In this document: piece by piece, positions 45,035 to 57,770 of the stretch
How the letters are laid out: every line of letters starts with the position of its first letter
How positions within the stretch are numbered: the first letter of the stretch is position 1
NCBI RefSeq assembly: GCF_030687395.1
Contig: NZ_CP117430.1
Location: 2,356,001 to 2,420,000, forward strand
DNA from: Pseudomonas wuhanensis
GTDB taxonomy: Bacteria; Pseudomonadota; Gammaproteobacteria; Pseudomonadales; Pseudomonadaceae
Length of the DNA stretch: 64,000 nucleotides
Reading direction: 5' to 3'
Position numbers and translations under genes: made by a program
The notes under the pieces: generated by a model
Databases searched by the model: none
Seen by the model: the letters and a program-made list of their open reading frames with translations, nothing else
Told to the model about the DNA's origin: nothing

Positions 45035-46564
45035 ATGAGCAATAACGCCTCTTTCACGCCGCCCAGCCTGCTGCTCAGCACCATCGGCCTGTCGCTGGCG
45101 ACCTTCATGCAGGTGCTCGACACCACCATCGCCAACGTAGCCTTGCCGACGATTTCCGGCAACCTGGGGGGGAGTTCGGAGCAGGGCACCTGGGTGATCA
45201 CTTCGTTTGCCGTGAGCAACGCCATCGCGCTGCCGCTGACCGGTTGGCTCAGCCGGCGTTTCGGTGAGGTGAAGCTGTTTCTCTGGGCGACGATGCTGTT
45301 CGTGCTGGCTTCGTTTCTGTGCGGTATCTCGACCTCGATGCCAGAGCTGATCGGCTTTAGGGTGCTTCAAGGCCTGGTGGCCGGGCCGTTGTACCCGATG
45401 ACCCAGACGCTGCTGATCGCGGTCTATCCGCCCGCCAGGCGCGGCATGGCCCTGGCGTTGCTGGCGATGGTCACGGTGGTGGCGCCGATTGCAGGGCCGA
45501 TCCTCGGCGGATGGATCACCGACAGCTACAGCTGGCCGTGGATTTTTTTTATCAACGTACCGATCGGGGTTTTCGCGGTGATGGTTGTGCGCCAGCAACT
45601 CAAGGCGCGTCCGGTGGTGACCAGTTACCAGCCGATGGATTACGTCGGTTTGATTACCTTGATCATCGGTGTCGGCGCGTTGCAGGTGATCCTCGACAAG
45701 GGCAATGATCTGGACTGGTTCGAGTCGAATTTCATCATCATCGGCGCGGCTATTTCAGTGATTGCGCTGGCGGTGTTCGTGATCTGGGAAATGACCGACA
45801 AACACCCGGTGGTTAACCTGCGGCTGTTCGCTTACCGCAACTTCCGCATCGGCACCATCGTGCTGGTGGGCGGTTACGCCGGGTTCTTCGGCATCAACCT
45901 GATCCTGCCGCAATGGCTGCAAACCCAGATGGGCTACACCGCCACCTGGGCCGGATTGGCGGTGGCGCCGATCGGCATTCTGCCAGTGCTGCTGTCGCCG
46001 TTTGTCGGCAAGTACGCGCACAGGTTCGACCTGCGACTGTTGGCCGGTGGCGCGTTCCTTTGCATCGGTTTGAGTTGCTTCATGCGCGCAGGCTTTACCA
46101 ACGAAGTGGACTTCCAGCACATCGCTTTGGTGCAGCTGTTCATGGGCATTGGCGTGGCGTTGTTCTTCATGCCGACCCTGAGCATTTTGATGTCGGATTT
46201 GCCGCCGAGCCAGATTGCCGACGGCGCGGGTCTTGCGACGTTCCTGCGGACCCTGGGCGGCAGTTTTGCGGCATCGTTGACCACCTGGATCTGGATTCGC
46301 CGCGCCGATCAGCACCATGCGTATTTGATTGAAAGCATCACCACATATGAGCCGGCGACCCGGGAGGCGCTGAACACGCTGGGCGGGGCGGGCAATCCGG
46401 CCTACGCGCAACTGGATCATGTGCTGACCAGCCAGGCATACATGCTCTCCACCGTGGATTACTTCACGTTGCTGGGGTGGGCGTTCATGGGGTTGATCTT
46501 GCTGGTGTGGCTGGCGAAACCGCCGTTTGCAGCGAAGGCGGGACCGTCTGCTGCCGGCCACTAA
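45035..46564 (+). CDS. emrB: Drug:H+ antiporter, MFS DHA2 family (EmrB-like)
   Basis: A 509-aa inner-membrane pump with 14 predicted transmembrane helices. Motif D1-like 'FMQVLDTTIANVALPTISGNLG' (about 20-41), motif A-like 'LTGWLSRRFGEVKLF' (about 68-82) and motif C 'APIAGPILGGWI' (about 151-162) are those of 14-TM EmrB/QacA antiporters. With the linked adaptor and outer-membrane channel it exports amphiphilic compounds straight to the outside. It is the last gene of the MarR-controlled operon. A REPIN follows instead of a clear terminator. The real substrates are unknown. Confidence 0.94.
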   Translation: MSNNASFTPPSLLLSTIGLSLATFMQVLDTTIANVALPTISGNLGGSSEQGTWVITSFAVSNAIALPLTGWLSRRFGEVKLFLWATMLFVLASFLCGISTSMPELIGFRVLQGLVAGPLYPMTQTLLIAVYPPARRGMALALLAMVTVVAPIAGPILGGWITDSYSWPWIFFINVPIGVFAVMVVRQQLKARPVVTSYQPMDYVGLITLIIGVGALQVILDKGNDLDWFESNFIIIGAAISVIALAVFVIWEMTDKHPVVNLRLFAYRNFRIGTIVLVGGYAGFFGINLILPQWLQTQMGYTATWAGLAVAPIGILPVLLSPFVGKYAHRFDLRLLAGGAFLCIGLSCFMRAGFTNEVDFQHIALVQLFMGIGVALFFMPTLSILMSDLPPSQIADGAGLATFLRTLGGSFAASLTTWIWIRRADQHHAYLIESITTYEPATREALNTLGGAGNPAYAQLDHVLTSQAYMLSTVDYFTLLGWAFMGLILLVWLAKPPFAAKAGPSAAGH

Positions 46565-46579
46565 GTCAAACACAGTCCC

Positions 46580-46669
46580 TGTGGGAGCGGGCTTGCCCGC
46601 GATGACGGTGGGTCAGTCAACAAAGTTGTTGAATGTGATTCCGCTATCGCGGGCAAGCCCGCTCCCACA
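46580..46669. repeat. REPIN between emrB and lpxH
   Basis: TGTGGGAGCGGGCTTGCCCG(CGAT) (46580-46603) is inverted at 46646-46669. It lies between convergent genes. Confidence 0.92.
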
Positions 46670-46688
46670 AGGGTTTTGTGTTTGGCCG

Positions 46689-47441
46689 TTAGTTTGCGGG
46701 TGCTGCCAATTGTGGCGGCGGGGTGAAATCAAACGGCGCCAACGCAAACCCTTGCTCATCCACCTGCAACGCCCATCCCTGACGGTCCCAATCCCCCAAC
46801 ACAATGCGTTTGGCCGCCTGCTCGCCAATCTGCAACTTATGGATGGCGGGGCGATGGGTGTGCCCATGGATCAAGGTTTTCACACCGTATTGCTGCATGA
46901 CTCGCGGCACTTCTTCCGGCGTGACATCAACAATGTCATTAGCCTTCATCCGCGTTTGCGCGCGGCTTTCGCTGCGCAGTTTGCGCGCCAGTTTATGGCG
47001 AGTGCGCAAGGGCAGATTTCGCAGGATGAACCGAGTGATCGGGTTGCGCAGATAGCGACGCAGCTTCATATAAGCCTCGTCGCGGGTGCAGAGGCTGTCG
47101 CCGTGCATCAACAGCACCGGCTCGCCGTAAAACTGCACGACACTCGGGTCCTTCAGCAGCGTACAGCCGGCCTGTTTGCAGAAGGCCTGGCCAAGCATGA
47201 AGTCGCGATTGCCGTGCATCAGAAAAATGGCCGTGCCGCTGTCGCTAAGTTCGCGCAGGGCCTGGCAGATGGAGCGCTGGAACGGCGTCATGGCATCGTC
47301 GCCAATCCACGCCTCGAAGAAGTCGCCCAGAATGTACAACGCACTCGCCGAGCGGGCGCGTCCGGCGAGCAAATCCAGAAACGCCCGGGTAATGTCCGGG
47401 CGCTCCTCTTCCAGATGCAAGTCTGAAATCAGCAGTATCAC
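46689..47441 (-). CDS. lpxH: UDP-2,3-diacylglucosamine diphosphatase
   Basis: A 250-aa calcineurin-like phosphoesterase. It hydrolyses UDP-2,3-diacylglucosamine to lipid X at the inner-membrane face in lipid A synthesis. Metal-binding motifs are in order: 'LISDLHL' (4-10), '[12 protein letters not shown]' (about 38-49), 'MHGNRDFML' (about 75-83), 'LMHGDSL' (about 110-116) and 'IHGHTHRP' (about 191-198). It starts at GTG 47441, overlapping the ppiB stop (GTGA), so translation is coupled. The ppiB-lpxH order is common in gamma-proteobacteria. Confidence 0.96.
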   Translation of the reverse strand: MILLISDLHLEEERPDITRAFLDLLAGRARSASALYILGDFFEAWIGDDAMTPFQRSICQALRELSDSGTAIFLMHGNRDFMLGQAFCKQAGCTLLKDPSVVQFYGEPVLLMHGDSLCTRDEAYMKLRRYLRNPITRFILRNLPLRTRHKLARKLRSESRAQTRMKANDIVDVTPEEVPRVMQQYGVKTLIHGHTHRPAIHKLQIGEQAAKRIVLGDWDRQGWALQVDEQGFALAPFDFTPPPQLAAPAN

Positions 47442-47941
47442 TCAATGATCTCGGCTTTCTCGATGATCACGTCTTCTGCTGGTACGTCCTGGTGGCCGGC
47501 CTTGGAAGTCGTGGCCACGCCTTTGATCTTGTCGACTACGTCAGTGCCTTCGACCACTTTACCGAATACGGCGTAGCCCCAACCCTGAGCGGTTTTGCCG
47601 CTGTGGTTCAGGAAGCTGTTATCAGCCACGTTGATGAAAAACTGGGCGGAAGCCGAATGCGGCTCCATGGTGCGGGCCATGGCCACGCTGTACTTCACGT
47701 TCGACAGGCCGTTGTCGGCTTCGTTCTGGATGCTTGGGCGCTTGTCTTTCTTTTCTTTCATGCCTGGCTCGAAACCGCCGCCCTGGATCATGAAGTTACC
47801 GATGACACGGTGGAAAACAGTGTTTTCGTAGTGACCGGCTTTAACGTACTCGATGAAGTTGGCCACGGTGATCGGGGCTTTCTCAGCGTTCAGCTCCAGG
47901 ACGATGTCGCCATGGTTGGTGGTCAGTTTGACTTGGGTCAT
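47438..47941 (-). CDS. ppiB: Peptidyl-prolyl cis-trans isomerase B (cyclophilin)
   Basis: A 167-aa cytoplasmic cyclophilin with no signal peptide. The catalytic segment is '[15 protein letters not shown]' (about 43-57) with the active Arg in FHRV. '[17 protein letters not shown]' (about 96-112) and '[18 protein letters not shown]' (about 121-138) complete the pocket. It is coupled to lpxH by a 4-bp overlap and is divergent from glnS across 265 bp. Confidence 0.96.
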   Translation of the reverse strand: MTQVKLTTNHGDIVLELNAEKAPITVANFIEYVKAGHYENTVFHRVIGNFMIQGGGFEPGMKEKKDKRPSIQNEADNGLSNVKYSVAMARTMEPHSASAQFFINVADNSFLNHSGKTAQGWGYAVFGKVVEGTDVVDKIKGVATTSKAGHQDVPAEDVIIEKAEIIE

Positions 47942-48206
47942 GATCGGTACTCTTTTTTCTATGAATTCGTGGGCTTCGGGGCGTTCAGGCCCTCAACCAG
48001 TCCGGCCAGTGTCGGCCAAGGCAGGCAGTTTAGCGTGCCGGGCGCGAATTTCGAGGCTGTTTTTCATCGACGGCCGATTAAATGCAACCGATTGCCGGCC
48101 CGCTCTGTCAGCCACTTGACAGCATCGGCTATGATAAGCCCCTTTGATTTATAACAGCCGCTTTGATTTGGCCAACTGGCCGCGCACTTGTACGTTCAAG
48201 GATCCT

Positions 48207-49904
48207 ATGAGCAAGCCCACTGTCGACCCTACCTCGAATTCCAAGACCGGCCCAGCCGTGCCGGTCAATTTCCTGCGCCCGATCATCCAGGCGGACCTGG
48301 ACTCGGGTAAGCACACGCAGATCGTCACCCGTTTCCCGCCTGAGCCCAACGGCTACCTGCACATCGGTCACGCCAAGTCGATCTGTGTGAACTTCGGCCT
48401 GGCGCAGGAATTCGGCGGCGTCACGCACCTGCGTTTCGACGACACCAACCCGGCCAAGGAAGACCAGGAATACATCGACGCAATCGAAAGCGACGTCAAA
48501 TGGCTGGGCTTCGAATGGTCCGGTGAAGTGCGCTATGCCTCGCAGTATTTCGACCAGTTGCACGACTGGGCGGTAGAGCTGATCAAGGCCGGTAAGGCCT
48601 ACGTCGACGACCTGACCCCTGAGCAAGCCAAGGAATACCGTGGCAGCCTGACCGAACCGGGCAAGAACAGCCCGTTCCGCGACCGCTCGGTTGAAGAAAA
48701 CCTGGACCTGTTCGCCCGCATGAAGGCCGGCGAGTTCAAGGACGGCGCACGCGTGCTGCGGGCCAAGATCGACATGGCCTCGCCGAACATGAACCTGCGC
48801 GACCCGATCATGTATCGCATCCGTCATGCGCATCACCACCAGACCGGCGACAAGTGGTGCATCTACCCCAACTACGACTTTACCCACGGTCAGTCGGACG
48901 CCATCGAAGGCATCACTCACTCGATCTGCACCCTGGAGTTCGAAAGCCATCGTCCGTTGTACGACTGGTTCCTCGACAACCTGCCGGTGCCGGCGCACCC
49001 GCGTCAGTACGAATTCAGCCGCCTGAACTTGAACTACACCATCACCAGCAAGCGCAAGCTCAAGCAGCTGGTCGATGAAAAGCACGTCAATGGCTGGGAC
49101 GATCCGCGCATGTCCACGCTGTCGGGTTTCCGCCGCCGTGGCTATACGCCGAAATCGATCCGCAACTTCTGCGAAATGATCGGCACCAACCGTTCCGACG
49201 GCGTAGTGGATTTCGGCATGCTCGAATTCAGTATCCGTGACGACCTCGACCACAGCGCCCCACGCGCCATGTGCGTGTTGCGTCCGCTGAAAGTCGTGAT
49301 CACCAACTACCCGGAAGGTCAGGTCGAAAACCTCGAACTGGCGTGCCACCCGAAAGAAGACATGGGCGTGCGCGTTCTGCCGTTCGCCCGTGAGCTCTAC
49401 ATCGACCGTGAAGACTTCATGGAAGAGCCGCCAAAAGGCTACAAGCGCCTGGAGCCGAACGGCGAAGTGCGTCTGCGCGGCAGCTACGTGATCCGTGCCG
49501 ACGAAGCGATCAAGGACGCCGATGGCAACATCGTCGAACTGCGTTGCTCGTACGATCCGGACACCCTGGGCAAGAACCCTGAAGGCCGCAAGGTCAAAGG
49601 CGTGGTGCACTGGGTGCCTGCCGCGGCCAGCGTCGAATGCGAAGTGCGTCTGTACGATCGCCTGTTCCGTTCGGCCAACCCTGAAAAGGCCGAAGACAGT
49701 GCCAGTTTCCTGGACAACATCAACCCTGACTCGCTGCAAGTCCTCACCGGTTGTCGTGCCGAGCCTTCGCTGGGCAACGCACAGCCGGAAGACCGTTTCC
49801 AGTTCGAGCGCGAAGGTTACTTCGTCGCGGATATCAAGGACTCGAAACCAGGTCATCCGGTGTTCAACCGTACCGTGACCCTGCGCGATTCCTGGGGCCA
49901 GTGA
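48207..49904 (+). CDS. glnS: Glutaminyl-tRNA synthetase
   Basis: A 565-aa class I synthetase. The HIGH motif is in '[17 protein letters not shown]' (about 40-56) and the KMSKS-like motif appears as '[11 protein letters not shown]' (about 280). '[12 protein letters not shown]' is the adenylate-binding stretch and the C-terminal beta barrels (from about 350) recognise the anticodon. ATG 48207 (MSKPTVDP) is chosen over the in-frame ATG at 48144, because the latter lies in the promoter-like A/T-rich part. cysS follows after 24 bp, so the two are likely an operon. Confidence 0.98.
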   Translation: MSKPTVDPTSNSKTGPAVPVNFLRPIIQADLDSGKHTQIVTRFPPEPNGYLHIGHAKSICVNFGLAQEFGGVTHLRFDDTNPAKEDQEYIDAIESDVKWLGFEWSGEVRYASQYFDQLHDWAVELIKAGKAYVDDLTPEQAKEYRGSLTEPGKNSPFRDRSVEENLDLFARMKAGEFKDGARVLRAKIDMASPNMNLRDPIMYRIRHAHHHQTGDKWCIYPNYDFTHGQSDAIEGITHSICTLEFESHRPLYDWFLDNLPVPAHPRQYEFSRLNLNYTITSKRKLKQLVDEKHVNGWDDPRMSTLSGFRRRGYTPKSIRNFCEMIGTNRSDGVVDFGMLEFSIRDDLDHSAPRAMCVLRPLKVVITNYPEGQVENLELACHPKEDMGVRVLPFARELYIDREDFMEEPPKGYKRLEPNGEVRLRGSYVIRADEAIKDADGNIVELRCSYDPDTLGKNPEGRKVKGVVHWVPAAASVECEVRLYDRLFRSANPEKAEDSASFLDNINPDSLQVLTGCRAEPSLGNAQPEDRFQFEREGYFVADIKDSKPGHPVFNRTVTLRDSWGQ

Positions 49905-49928
49905 TTCAGCGTTAAGGAAGGAGCATTC

Positions 49929-51311
49929 GTGCTTACGATCTACAACACGCTCACCAAGAGCAAAGAAGTCTTCAAGCCTCTGGATGGCAACAATGTGCGC
50001 ATGTACGTCTGCGGGATGACCGTGTACGACTACTGCCACATTGGCCATGGCCGCAGCATGGTCGCGTTCGACCTGGTGACCCGCTGGTTGCGGTTCAGCG
50101 GTTATAACCTGACCTATGTGCGCAACATTACCGACATTGAAGACAAGATTATCAATCGGGCGAAGGAGAACGGCGAGCCGTTCGACGCGCTGACCGAGCG
50201 CATGATCACCGCGATGCACGAGGACGAGGCGCGCCTCAACATCCTCAAGCCGGACATGGAGCCGCGGGCCACTGATCATATCGCTGGCATGCAGAGCATG
50301 ATCCAGACCCTGATCGACAAGGGTTATGCCTACGCACCGGGCAATGGCGACGTGTACTACCGCGTCGCCAAGTTCATGGGCTACGGCAAGCTGTCGCGCA
50401 AGAAGATCGAAGACCTGCGCATCGGCGCACGGATCGAAGTCGACGAGTCCAAGCAGGACCCGCTGGACTTCGTGCTGTGGAAAGGCGCCAAGCCGGGCGA
50501 GCCGAGTTGGCCATCGCCTTGGGGCGACGGTCGTCCGGGCTGGCATATCGAGTGCTCGGTGATGTCCACCTGCTGCCTCGGCGAGACCTTCGACATTCAT
50601 GGCGGCGGCAGCGACCTGGAGTTCCCGCACCATGAAAACGAAATCGCCCAGAGCGAAGCGGCCACCGGCAAGACCTACGCCAACGCGTGGATGCATTGCG
50701 GCATGATTCGCATCAATGGCGAGAAGATGTCCAAGTCCTTGAACAACTTCTTCACCATTCGCGACGTGCTGGAAAAGTACCACCCGGAAGTCGTGCGTTA
50801 CCTGCTGGTGTCGAGCCACTACCGCAGCGCGATCAACTATTCGGAAGACAACCTCAAGGACGCCAAGGGCGCCCTCGAGCGTTTCTACCATGCGTTGAAA
50901 GGCCTGCCGAACGTGGCGCCGGCGGGTGGCGAAGCCTTTGTCGAGCGCTTCACCCAGGTGATGAACGACGACTTTGGCACGCCGGAAGCCTGTGCAGTGC
51001 TGTTCGAGATGGTCCGCGAGATCAACCGCCTGCGCGAGAGCGATCTCGATGCAGCGGCCGGTCTGGCGGCGCGCTTGAAGGAACTGGCCAGCGTGCTGGG
51101 CGTGTTGCAGCTTGAGGCCGATGACTTCCTGCAGGCCGGTGCCGAAGGGCGGGTTGATGCGGCGCAAGTCGATGCACTGATCCAGGCTCGTTTGACGGCT
51201 CGTGCCAATAAGGACTGGGCCGAATCCGACCGTATCCGCGACCAGCTCACTGCCATGGGCGTGGTGCTGGAAGACGGCAAGGGCGGTACGACCTGGCGTC
51301 TAGCTGACTGA
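49929..51311 (+). CDS. cysS: Cysteinyl-tRNA synthetase
   Basis: A 460-aa enzyme, the usual length for CysRS. Zinc ligands include the Cys in '[19 protein letters not shown]' (about 25-43), which also contains the HIGH motif, '[25 protein letters not shown]' (from about 207) and His in '[13 protein letters not shown]'. The KMSKS loop is '[10 protein letters not shown]' (about 265-274). It starts at GTG with AAGGAAGGAGC upstream. A palindromic repeat of another family fills the whole gap to the next gene. Confidence 0.98.
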   Translation: MLTIYNTLTKSKEVFKPLDGNNVRMYVCGMTVYDYCHIGHGRSMVAFDLVTRWLRFSGYNLTYVRNITDIEDKIINRAKENGEPFDALTERMITAMHEDEARLNILKPDMEPRATDHIAGMQSMIQTLIDKGYAYAPGNGDVYYRVAKFMGYGKLSRKKIEDLRIGARIEVDESKQDPLDFVLWKGAKPGEPSWPSPWGDGRPGWHIECSVMSTCCLGETFDIHGGGSDLEFPHHENEIAQSEAATGKTYANAWMHCGMIRINGEKMSKSLNNFFTIRDVLEKYHPEVVRYLLVSSHYRSAINYSEDNLKDAKGALERFYHALKGLPNVAPAGGEAFVERFTQVMNDDFGTPEACAVLFEMVREINRLRESDLDAAAGLAARLKELASVLGVLQLEADDFLQAGAEGRVDAAQVDALIQARLTARANKDWAESDRIRDQLTAMGVVLEDGKGGTTWRLAD

Positions 51312-51420
51312 TGATCGTTCCCACGCTCCGCGTGGGAATGCCTCAACGGACGCTCCGCGTTCGGCTCTTGGGACGCAGAGCGTCCCGGCTGCATTCCCAC
51401 GCGGAGCGTGGGAATGATCA
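51312..51420. repeat. Palindromic element of the GTTCCCACGCTCCGCGTGGG family
   Basis: GATCGTTCCCACGCTCCGCG(TGGGAATG) at 51313-51340 is inverted at 51392-51419, and an inner GGACGCTCC...GGGACGCAGAGCGTCCC hairpin sits between. It fills the space between the convergent cysS and sigma-54 regulator genes, and the regulator's TGA stop (51418-51420) lies in its end. Confidence 0.88.
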
Positions 51421-53268
51421 GTCGCCTGACTGACGCAATCGCTTGTAAAGGGTATTGCGACTAACCCCCAACCGCCGCGCCAGGTGCGAAATATTCCCCC
51501 CGGCCGCCTGCAACTGCCGATTCAATGCCTCGGCATCATTCAAATCAACCGCTATCGGCTCCGGCGAATCCACCGGCTCCATCTCCAGATCGACAAAAAA
51601 ATCATCCGGCAAATGCTCCGGCCGCACCGGTTGTTCCTCGGCCATGGCCAGCGCTACCTGCATCACACTGCTGACCTGGCGCAAATTCCCGGGCCACGGA
51701 TGACGACTGAACAGCTCCATCACTTCGGGGCTCAACCCGGCCCACTGCGACGGTTCACGGTGTTGCTCCCACAAACGCTTGAACAGCGCCTGCTTGTCGC
51801 TGCGTTCCCTGAGCGGGGGCAGTTCCAGGGTCAAACCACCGATGCGGTAATACAAATCCTCACGAAACCGCCCCAGTTGAACCTGTTCCCGCAACGAGCG
51901 GTTAGTCGCCGAAATGATCCGTATGTCCACCGGGAACAACTCGCCGCTGCCCACCGGTTGCACGCAACGTTCCTGCAACACCCGCAGCAGTCGGGCCTGG
52001 GTCGGCAGCGGCATGTCGCCGATTTCATCGAGAAACAGCGTACCTTTGTCGGCCTTGCGGATCAGCCCGATACTGCCTTTCTGATTGGCGCCAGTGAATG
52101 CGCCTTTCTCATAGCCAAACAATTCGGACTCCACCAGTTCGGCGGGGATCGCTGCACAGTTGACGGCAATGAATGGCTGTTTGCTGCGTGAACTGGCCTG
52201 GTGCAGGGCTTTGACGAAGACTTCCTTGCCGACCCCGGTTTCCCCGTGGATTAACAGCGGAATGTCCTTTTCCAGCAAGCGCTCGGCCTGGCGCACGGCT
52301 TTTTCCACACGGCTGTCGCCAAAATGCAGGGTGTTGAGGCTGATCGCGGCGGGCGTCGCAACGGTGGGTTCGGCGCTCTTGGGTTCAGAAAACAGTCGAG
52401 CATGAATCGGCGCTTGTTTTGGCCGTTTCAGCAGGCATTGAAAGCGGTTGCGCCCCGAGGCTTGCAGGGCAAACGGCAGGCCGTCCGGCTGGTTCAGCAG
52501 TTCCAGCAACGAGACTTTGAACAGGCTCTCGACGCTGACCCGCGACAGGCTGATGCCCAGCAAATTGTCGGCCCGGCGATTGGCCGACAGCACCTGACCG
52601 GTTTCATCGAAGATCAGCAACCCGGCCCATTGGCTGTCGAGGTTGTTCAGCCCGGTGTTGAAAGTCAGTTGGAAATGCTGGCCATGGAACAGGTTGAGGA
52701 TCAGCCGGTTCTCCACGGTCTGGCTCATCATCTTGACCATGCCCAGGGTGTGGGAGGGCGGCAGGTAGCTGTCGCTGGACACATCCAGCACCGCGATCAC
52801 CTTGCGCTCGGCATCGAAAATCGGTGCGGCGGAGCCGGTCATGAAGCGGTTGGCCTTGAGAAAATGTTCATCGTGCTCGATATGCACCGCCTGCTCGCAG
52901 GCCAACGCGGTGCCAATCGCATTGGTCCCGCTGCAACGCTCCATCCAGCTGGCGCCGGCGCTGAAACCGCGGGTCAGGCTCGGCTCGATGAAACGCTGGG
53001 TGCCCCAGGACGTCAGCACCTGGCCCTGATTGTTGGCGAGCATGATCAGGCAATTGGAGTTGCTGAGGATGTTCTCGTAATACGGCAGGACTTCCTGATG
53101 GGTGGTCTGCACCAGTGAATGCTGGCTCTCCAGCAACTGGGCGATGCCATCGGCCGGCAGCTGATCGAACGCCGGCGCGCTCTGATGATCAAGCCCGAAC
53201 GCGCGGCAGCGGGACCAGGAGTCCTGAATGATGGCGTCGTGGGAGAGCGGCGGGGCAGGTGCGGCCAT
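51418..53268 (-). CDS. Sigma-54-dependent activator (AcoR/DhaR-type: GAF, PAS, AAA+, Fis HTH)
   Basis: A 616-aa bacterial enhancer-binding protein. An N-terminal GAF-like sensor (about 60-200) contains 'NRFMTGSAAPIFDAERKVIAVLDVSS', as in AcoR and DhaR. A PAS-like part (about 210-300) follows. The AAA+ domain (about 320-540) has Walker A 'IHGETGVGKEV', the sigma-54-contacting GAFTGA (about 389-394), Walker B 'GTLFLDEIGDMP' and the R-finger region 'RFREDLYYRI'. The C-terminal Fis-type HTH ends the protein ('GNISHLARRLGVSRNTLYKRL'). It is divergent from the ABC operon, whose promoter region has a -24/-12 site and repeated TGTTCA boxes, so it very probably activates that operon. The inducer (glycerol or another small polyol) is inferred. 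Confidence 0.92.
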   Translation of the reverse strand: MAAPAPPLSHDAIIQDSWSRCRAFGLDHQSAPAFDQLPADGIAQLLESQHSLVQTTHQEVLPYYENILSNSNCLIMLANNQGQVLTSWGTQRFIEPSLTRGFSAGASWMERCSGTNAIGTALACEQAVHIEHDEHFLKANRFMTGSAAPIFDAERKVIAVLDVSSDSYLPPSHTLGMVKMMSQTVENRLILNLFHGQHFQLTFNTGLNNLDSQWAGLLIFDETGQVLSANRRADNLLGISLSRVSVESLFKVSLLELLNQPDGLPFALQASGRNRFQCLLKRPKQAPIHARLFSEPKSAEPTVATPAAISLNTLHFGDSRVEKAVRQAERLLEKDIPLLIHGETGVGKEVFVKALHQASSRSKQPFIAVNCAAIPAELVESELFGYEKGAFTGANQKGSIGLIRKADKGTLFLDEIGDMPLPTQARLLRVLQERCVQPVGSGELFPVDIRIISATNRSLREQVQLGRFREDLYYRIGGLTLELPPLRERSDKQALFKRLWEQHREPSQWAGLSPEVMELFSRHPWPGNLRQVSSVMQVALAMAEEQPVRPEHLPDDFFVDLEMEPVDSPEPIAVDLNDAEALNRQLQAAGGNISHLARRLGVSRNTLYKRLRQSGD

Positions 53269-53379
53269 GGCAGTCGGTCTCTGAGCGAGCTTTTATTGTT
53301 TTTATGGTTTTTACATCACGTTCAAACGCCACGTGCCCCCGTAGGAGCCAATGTGTGGCTGAAAACGTCCGTAGAGTGT

Positions 53380-53449
53380 TGTTCACATTTGTTCATTGTC
53401 AATCGTTGAACTGTTCAATTGTTCATTGGTGGTTGTTCATTTCTGTTCA
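53380..53449 (+). promoter_or_regulatory. Putative upstream activating sequences: six TGTTCA boxes
   Basis: TGTTCA occurs at 53380, 53390, 53412, 53420, 53434 and 53444, with one inverted partner (TTGAAC at 53406). The array lies 65-135 bp upstream of the -24 element, the usual range for enhancer sites of sigma-54 activators. Confidence 0.6.
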
Positions 53450-53513
53450 GCAACGAATGCGATTCTTGTCTTGTTTGAGGGAATTTCAAGCCAAATCAAG
53501 CGCTTGGAATTTC

Positions 53514-53529
53514 TGGCACGAATGTCGCT
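53514..53529 (+). promoter_or_regulatory. Sigma-54 promoter (-24/-12) of the glp-type ABC operon
   Basis: TGGCACG-AATG-TCGCT differs from the consensus TGGCACG-N4-TTGCW by one base. GG and GC are separated by exactly 10 bp. It is 47 bp upstream of the first ATPase start. Confidence 0.75.
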
Positions 53530-53575
53530 GTAGTGCTCCGGTCGCTTGACTCAAAAAATAAAAAAAGGCCGAGCC

Positions 53576-54669
<1,094 letters not shown>

Positions 54670-54670
<1 letters not shown>

Positions 54671-55763
54671 TGGCCGAGATCCGTTTGCAGAGCCTTGCCC
54701 ACAGCTACACCCACACGCCGACCGGCCCCGAGGATTACGCGATCCGCGAGATGGACCACGTCTGGGAGCAGGGCGGTGCCTACGCGCTGCTCGGGCCTTC
54801 GGGGTGCGGCAAGTCGACCTTGCTCAACATCATTTCCGGGTTGCTCAGCCCGTCTCAAGGCCAGGTGCTGTTCGACAGCAAAGTGGTCAACGAGCTGACC
54901 CCGGAAAAGCGCAACATCGCCCAGGTTTTCCAGTTTCCAGTGGTCTACGACACCATGACGGTGTTCGATAACCTGGCCTTTCCATTGCGCAATCAGGGCA
55001 TGGCGGAAGCGAAAATTCACACCAAGGTGCAGGAAATCGCTGAAGTCCTCGACCTCCAGGCACTGCTGTACAAGAAGGCGCGCAACCTCACCGCCGATGA
55101 AAAACAGAAAGTCTCCATGGGCCGTGGGCTGGTGCGCGATGACGTGTCGGCGATCCTCTTCGATGAACCGCTGACGGTGATCGACCCGCACCTGAAATGG
55201 AAGCTGCGACGCAAGCTCAAGCAGATCCACGAGCAGTTCAACATCACCATGGTCTATGTCACCCACGATCAGCTCGAGGCTTCGACCTTCGCTGACAAGA
55301 TCGCGGTGATGTATGGCGGGCAAATCGTGCAGTTCGGTACGCCACGGGAATTGTTCGAGCGGCCGAGCCACACCTTTGTCGGCTATTTCATCGGCAGCCC
55401 GGGAATGAACCTGATCGAGGTCCAGCCACAAGCCGGCGGTGTCGTTTTTGCCGGGACTCACTTGCCGTTGTCCGACGCAATGCAGAAACGCATCGCCGAG
55501 TCCGAATGGAAAACCCTGAAAGTCGGCATTCGTCCGGAGTTCGTTCATGTGTGGGACGAGCCCTTTGATGACGCGATGCAGGCACAGGTCGTACACGTCG
55601 AAGACCTGGGCACCTACAAGATCATGACCCTGAACCTCGACGGCGCTCCGCTCAAAGTACGCCTGGCCGAAGACAAACCGGTGCCCGAAGGCAAGGCGTA
55701 CATCAGTTTTCCGGCGCAATGGCTGATGGTCTATGCCGATGATTACCTGCTGGAGGTACTGCC

Positions 55764-55767
<4 letters not shown>
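54670..55767 (+). CDS. glpT: ABC transporter ATPase 2 (GlpT-like)
   Basis: A 365-aa paralogue of the preceding ATPase. Walker A GPSGCGKS (42-49), Walker B 'AILFDEP' (161-167) and the switch His in 'VYVTHDQLEA' (His 199) are all normal, but the ABC signature is LTADE (140-144) instead of LSGGQ. Its defect is thus the complement of GlpS, and a GlpS-GlpT heterodimer would have one complete ATP site. The TOBE/MalK-like part is 240-365. Overlaps: 1 bp with glpS and 4 bp with glpP. This GlpT is an ATPase, unrelated to the glycerol-3-phosphate antiporter of the same name. Confidence 0.88.
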
Positions 55768-56630
<863 letters not shown>

Positions 56631-56638
56631 GGCCCGCC

Positions 56639-57439
<801 letters not shown>

Positions 57440-57446
57440 GGAACTG

Positions 57447-57722
57447 ATGATGGAATGGATGAGTTGGACCGTCCCCACGGCGGCGTTCTTCAGCGTCATT
57501 GCCTTGATCCTGGTGGGCATGACGACCTGGGAATTACGTTCGCCGAGTGTCCCTCGGCGTGGCTTTTTGCCGATTGCCACCACCCGTGGCGATCGGCTGT
57601 TTATCGGTCTTCTCGGCAGCGCCTACCTGCATTTGCTGGTAATCGGCGCCACCGACTGGAGCATCTGGGTGGCGTTCGCGTTAGCCCTGGTGTGGCTGTT
57701 GGCTGTGATGCGCTGGGGCTAG
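57447..57722 (+). CDS. glpU: Small membrane protein of the ABC operon (DUF2160, GlpU-like)
   Basis: A 91-aa protein with three hydrophobic stretches (about 8-27, 50-68, 70-88) and a basic loop with 'RRGFLP' between the first and second. A DUF2160-type small membrane protein sits between the second permease and the binding protein in the rhizobial glycerol system (glpU), exactly as here. Two adjacent ATGs (57447, 57450) are possible after TGAGGAA. Its function is not known. Confidence 0.75.
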   Translation: MMEWMSWTVPTAAFFSVIALILVGMTTWELRSPSVPRRGFLPIATTRGDRLFIGLLGSAYLHLLVIGATDWSIWVAFALALVWLLAVMRWG

Positions 57723-57770
57723 TCGACATCGATCGGCAATGTTGCTCCCAAACTCAAACAGGAGGTCTCT

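Larger units (their letters stand above)
53269..53575. other. Divergent regulatory region, activator / ABC operon
   Basis: A 307-bp A/T-rich gap. It holds six TGTTCA boxes (53380, 53390, 53412, 53420, 53434, 53444), the palindrome TTGAAC-T-GTTCAA (53406-53418) and a sigma-54 promoter (53514-53529). The side next to the regulator (53270-53330) has TTTTATTG/TTTTTATGG stretches but no convincing sigma-70 hexamer pair. Confidence 0.6.

Noticed and set aside
48129..51167. A 1012-codon open frame on the minus strand across glnS and cysS
   Set aside because: It is an antisense shadow of two high-GC housekeeping genes with strong third-position bias. Its translation is His/Arg/Val rich with no domain, and glnS and cysS are certain.
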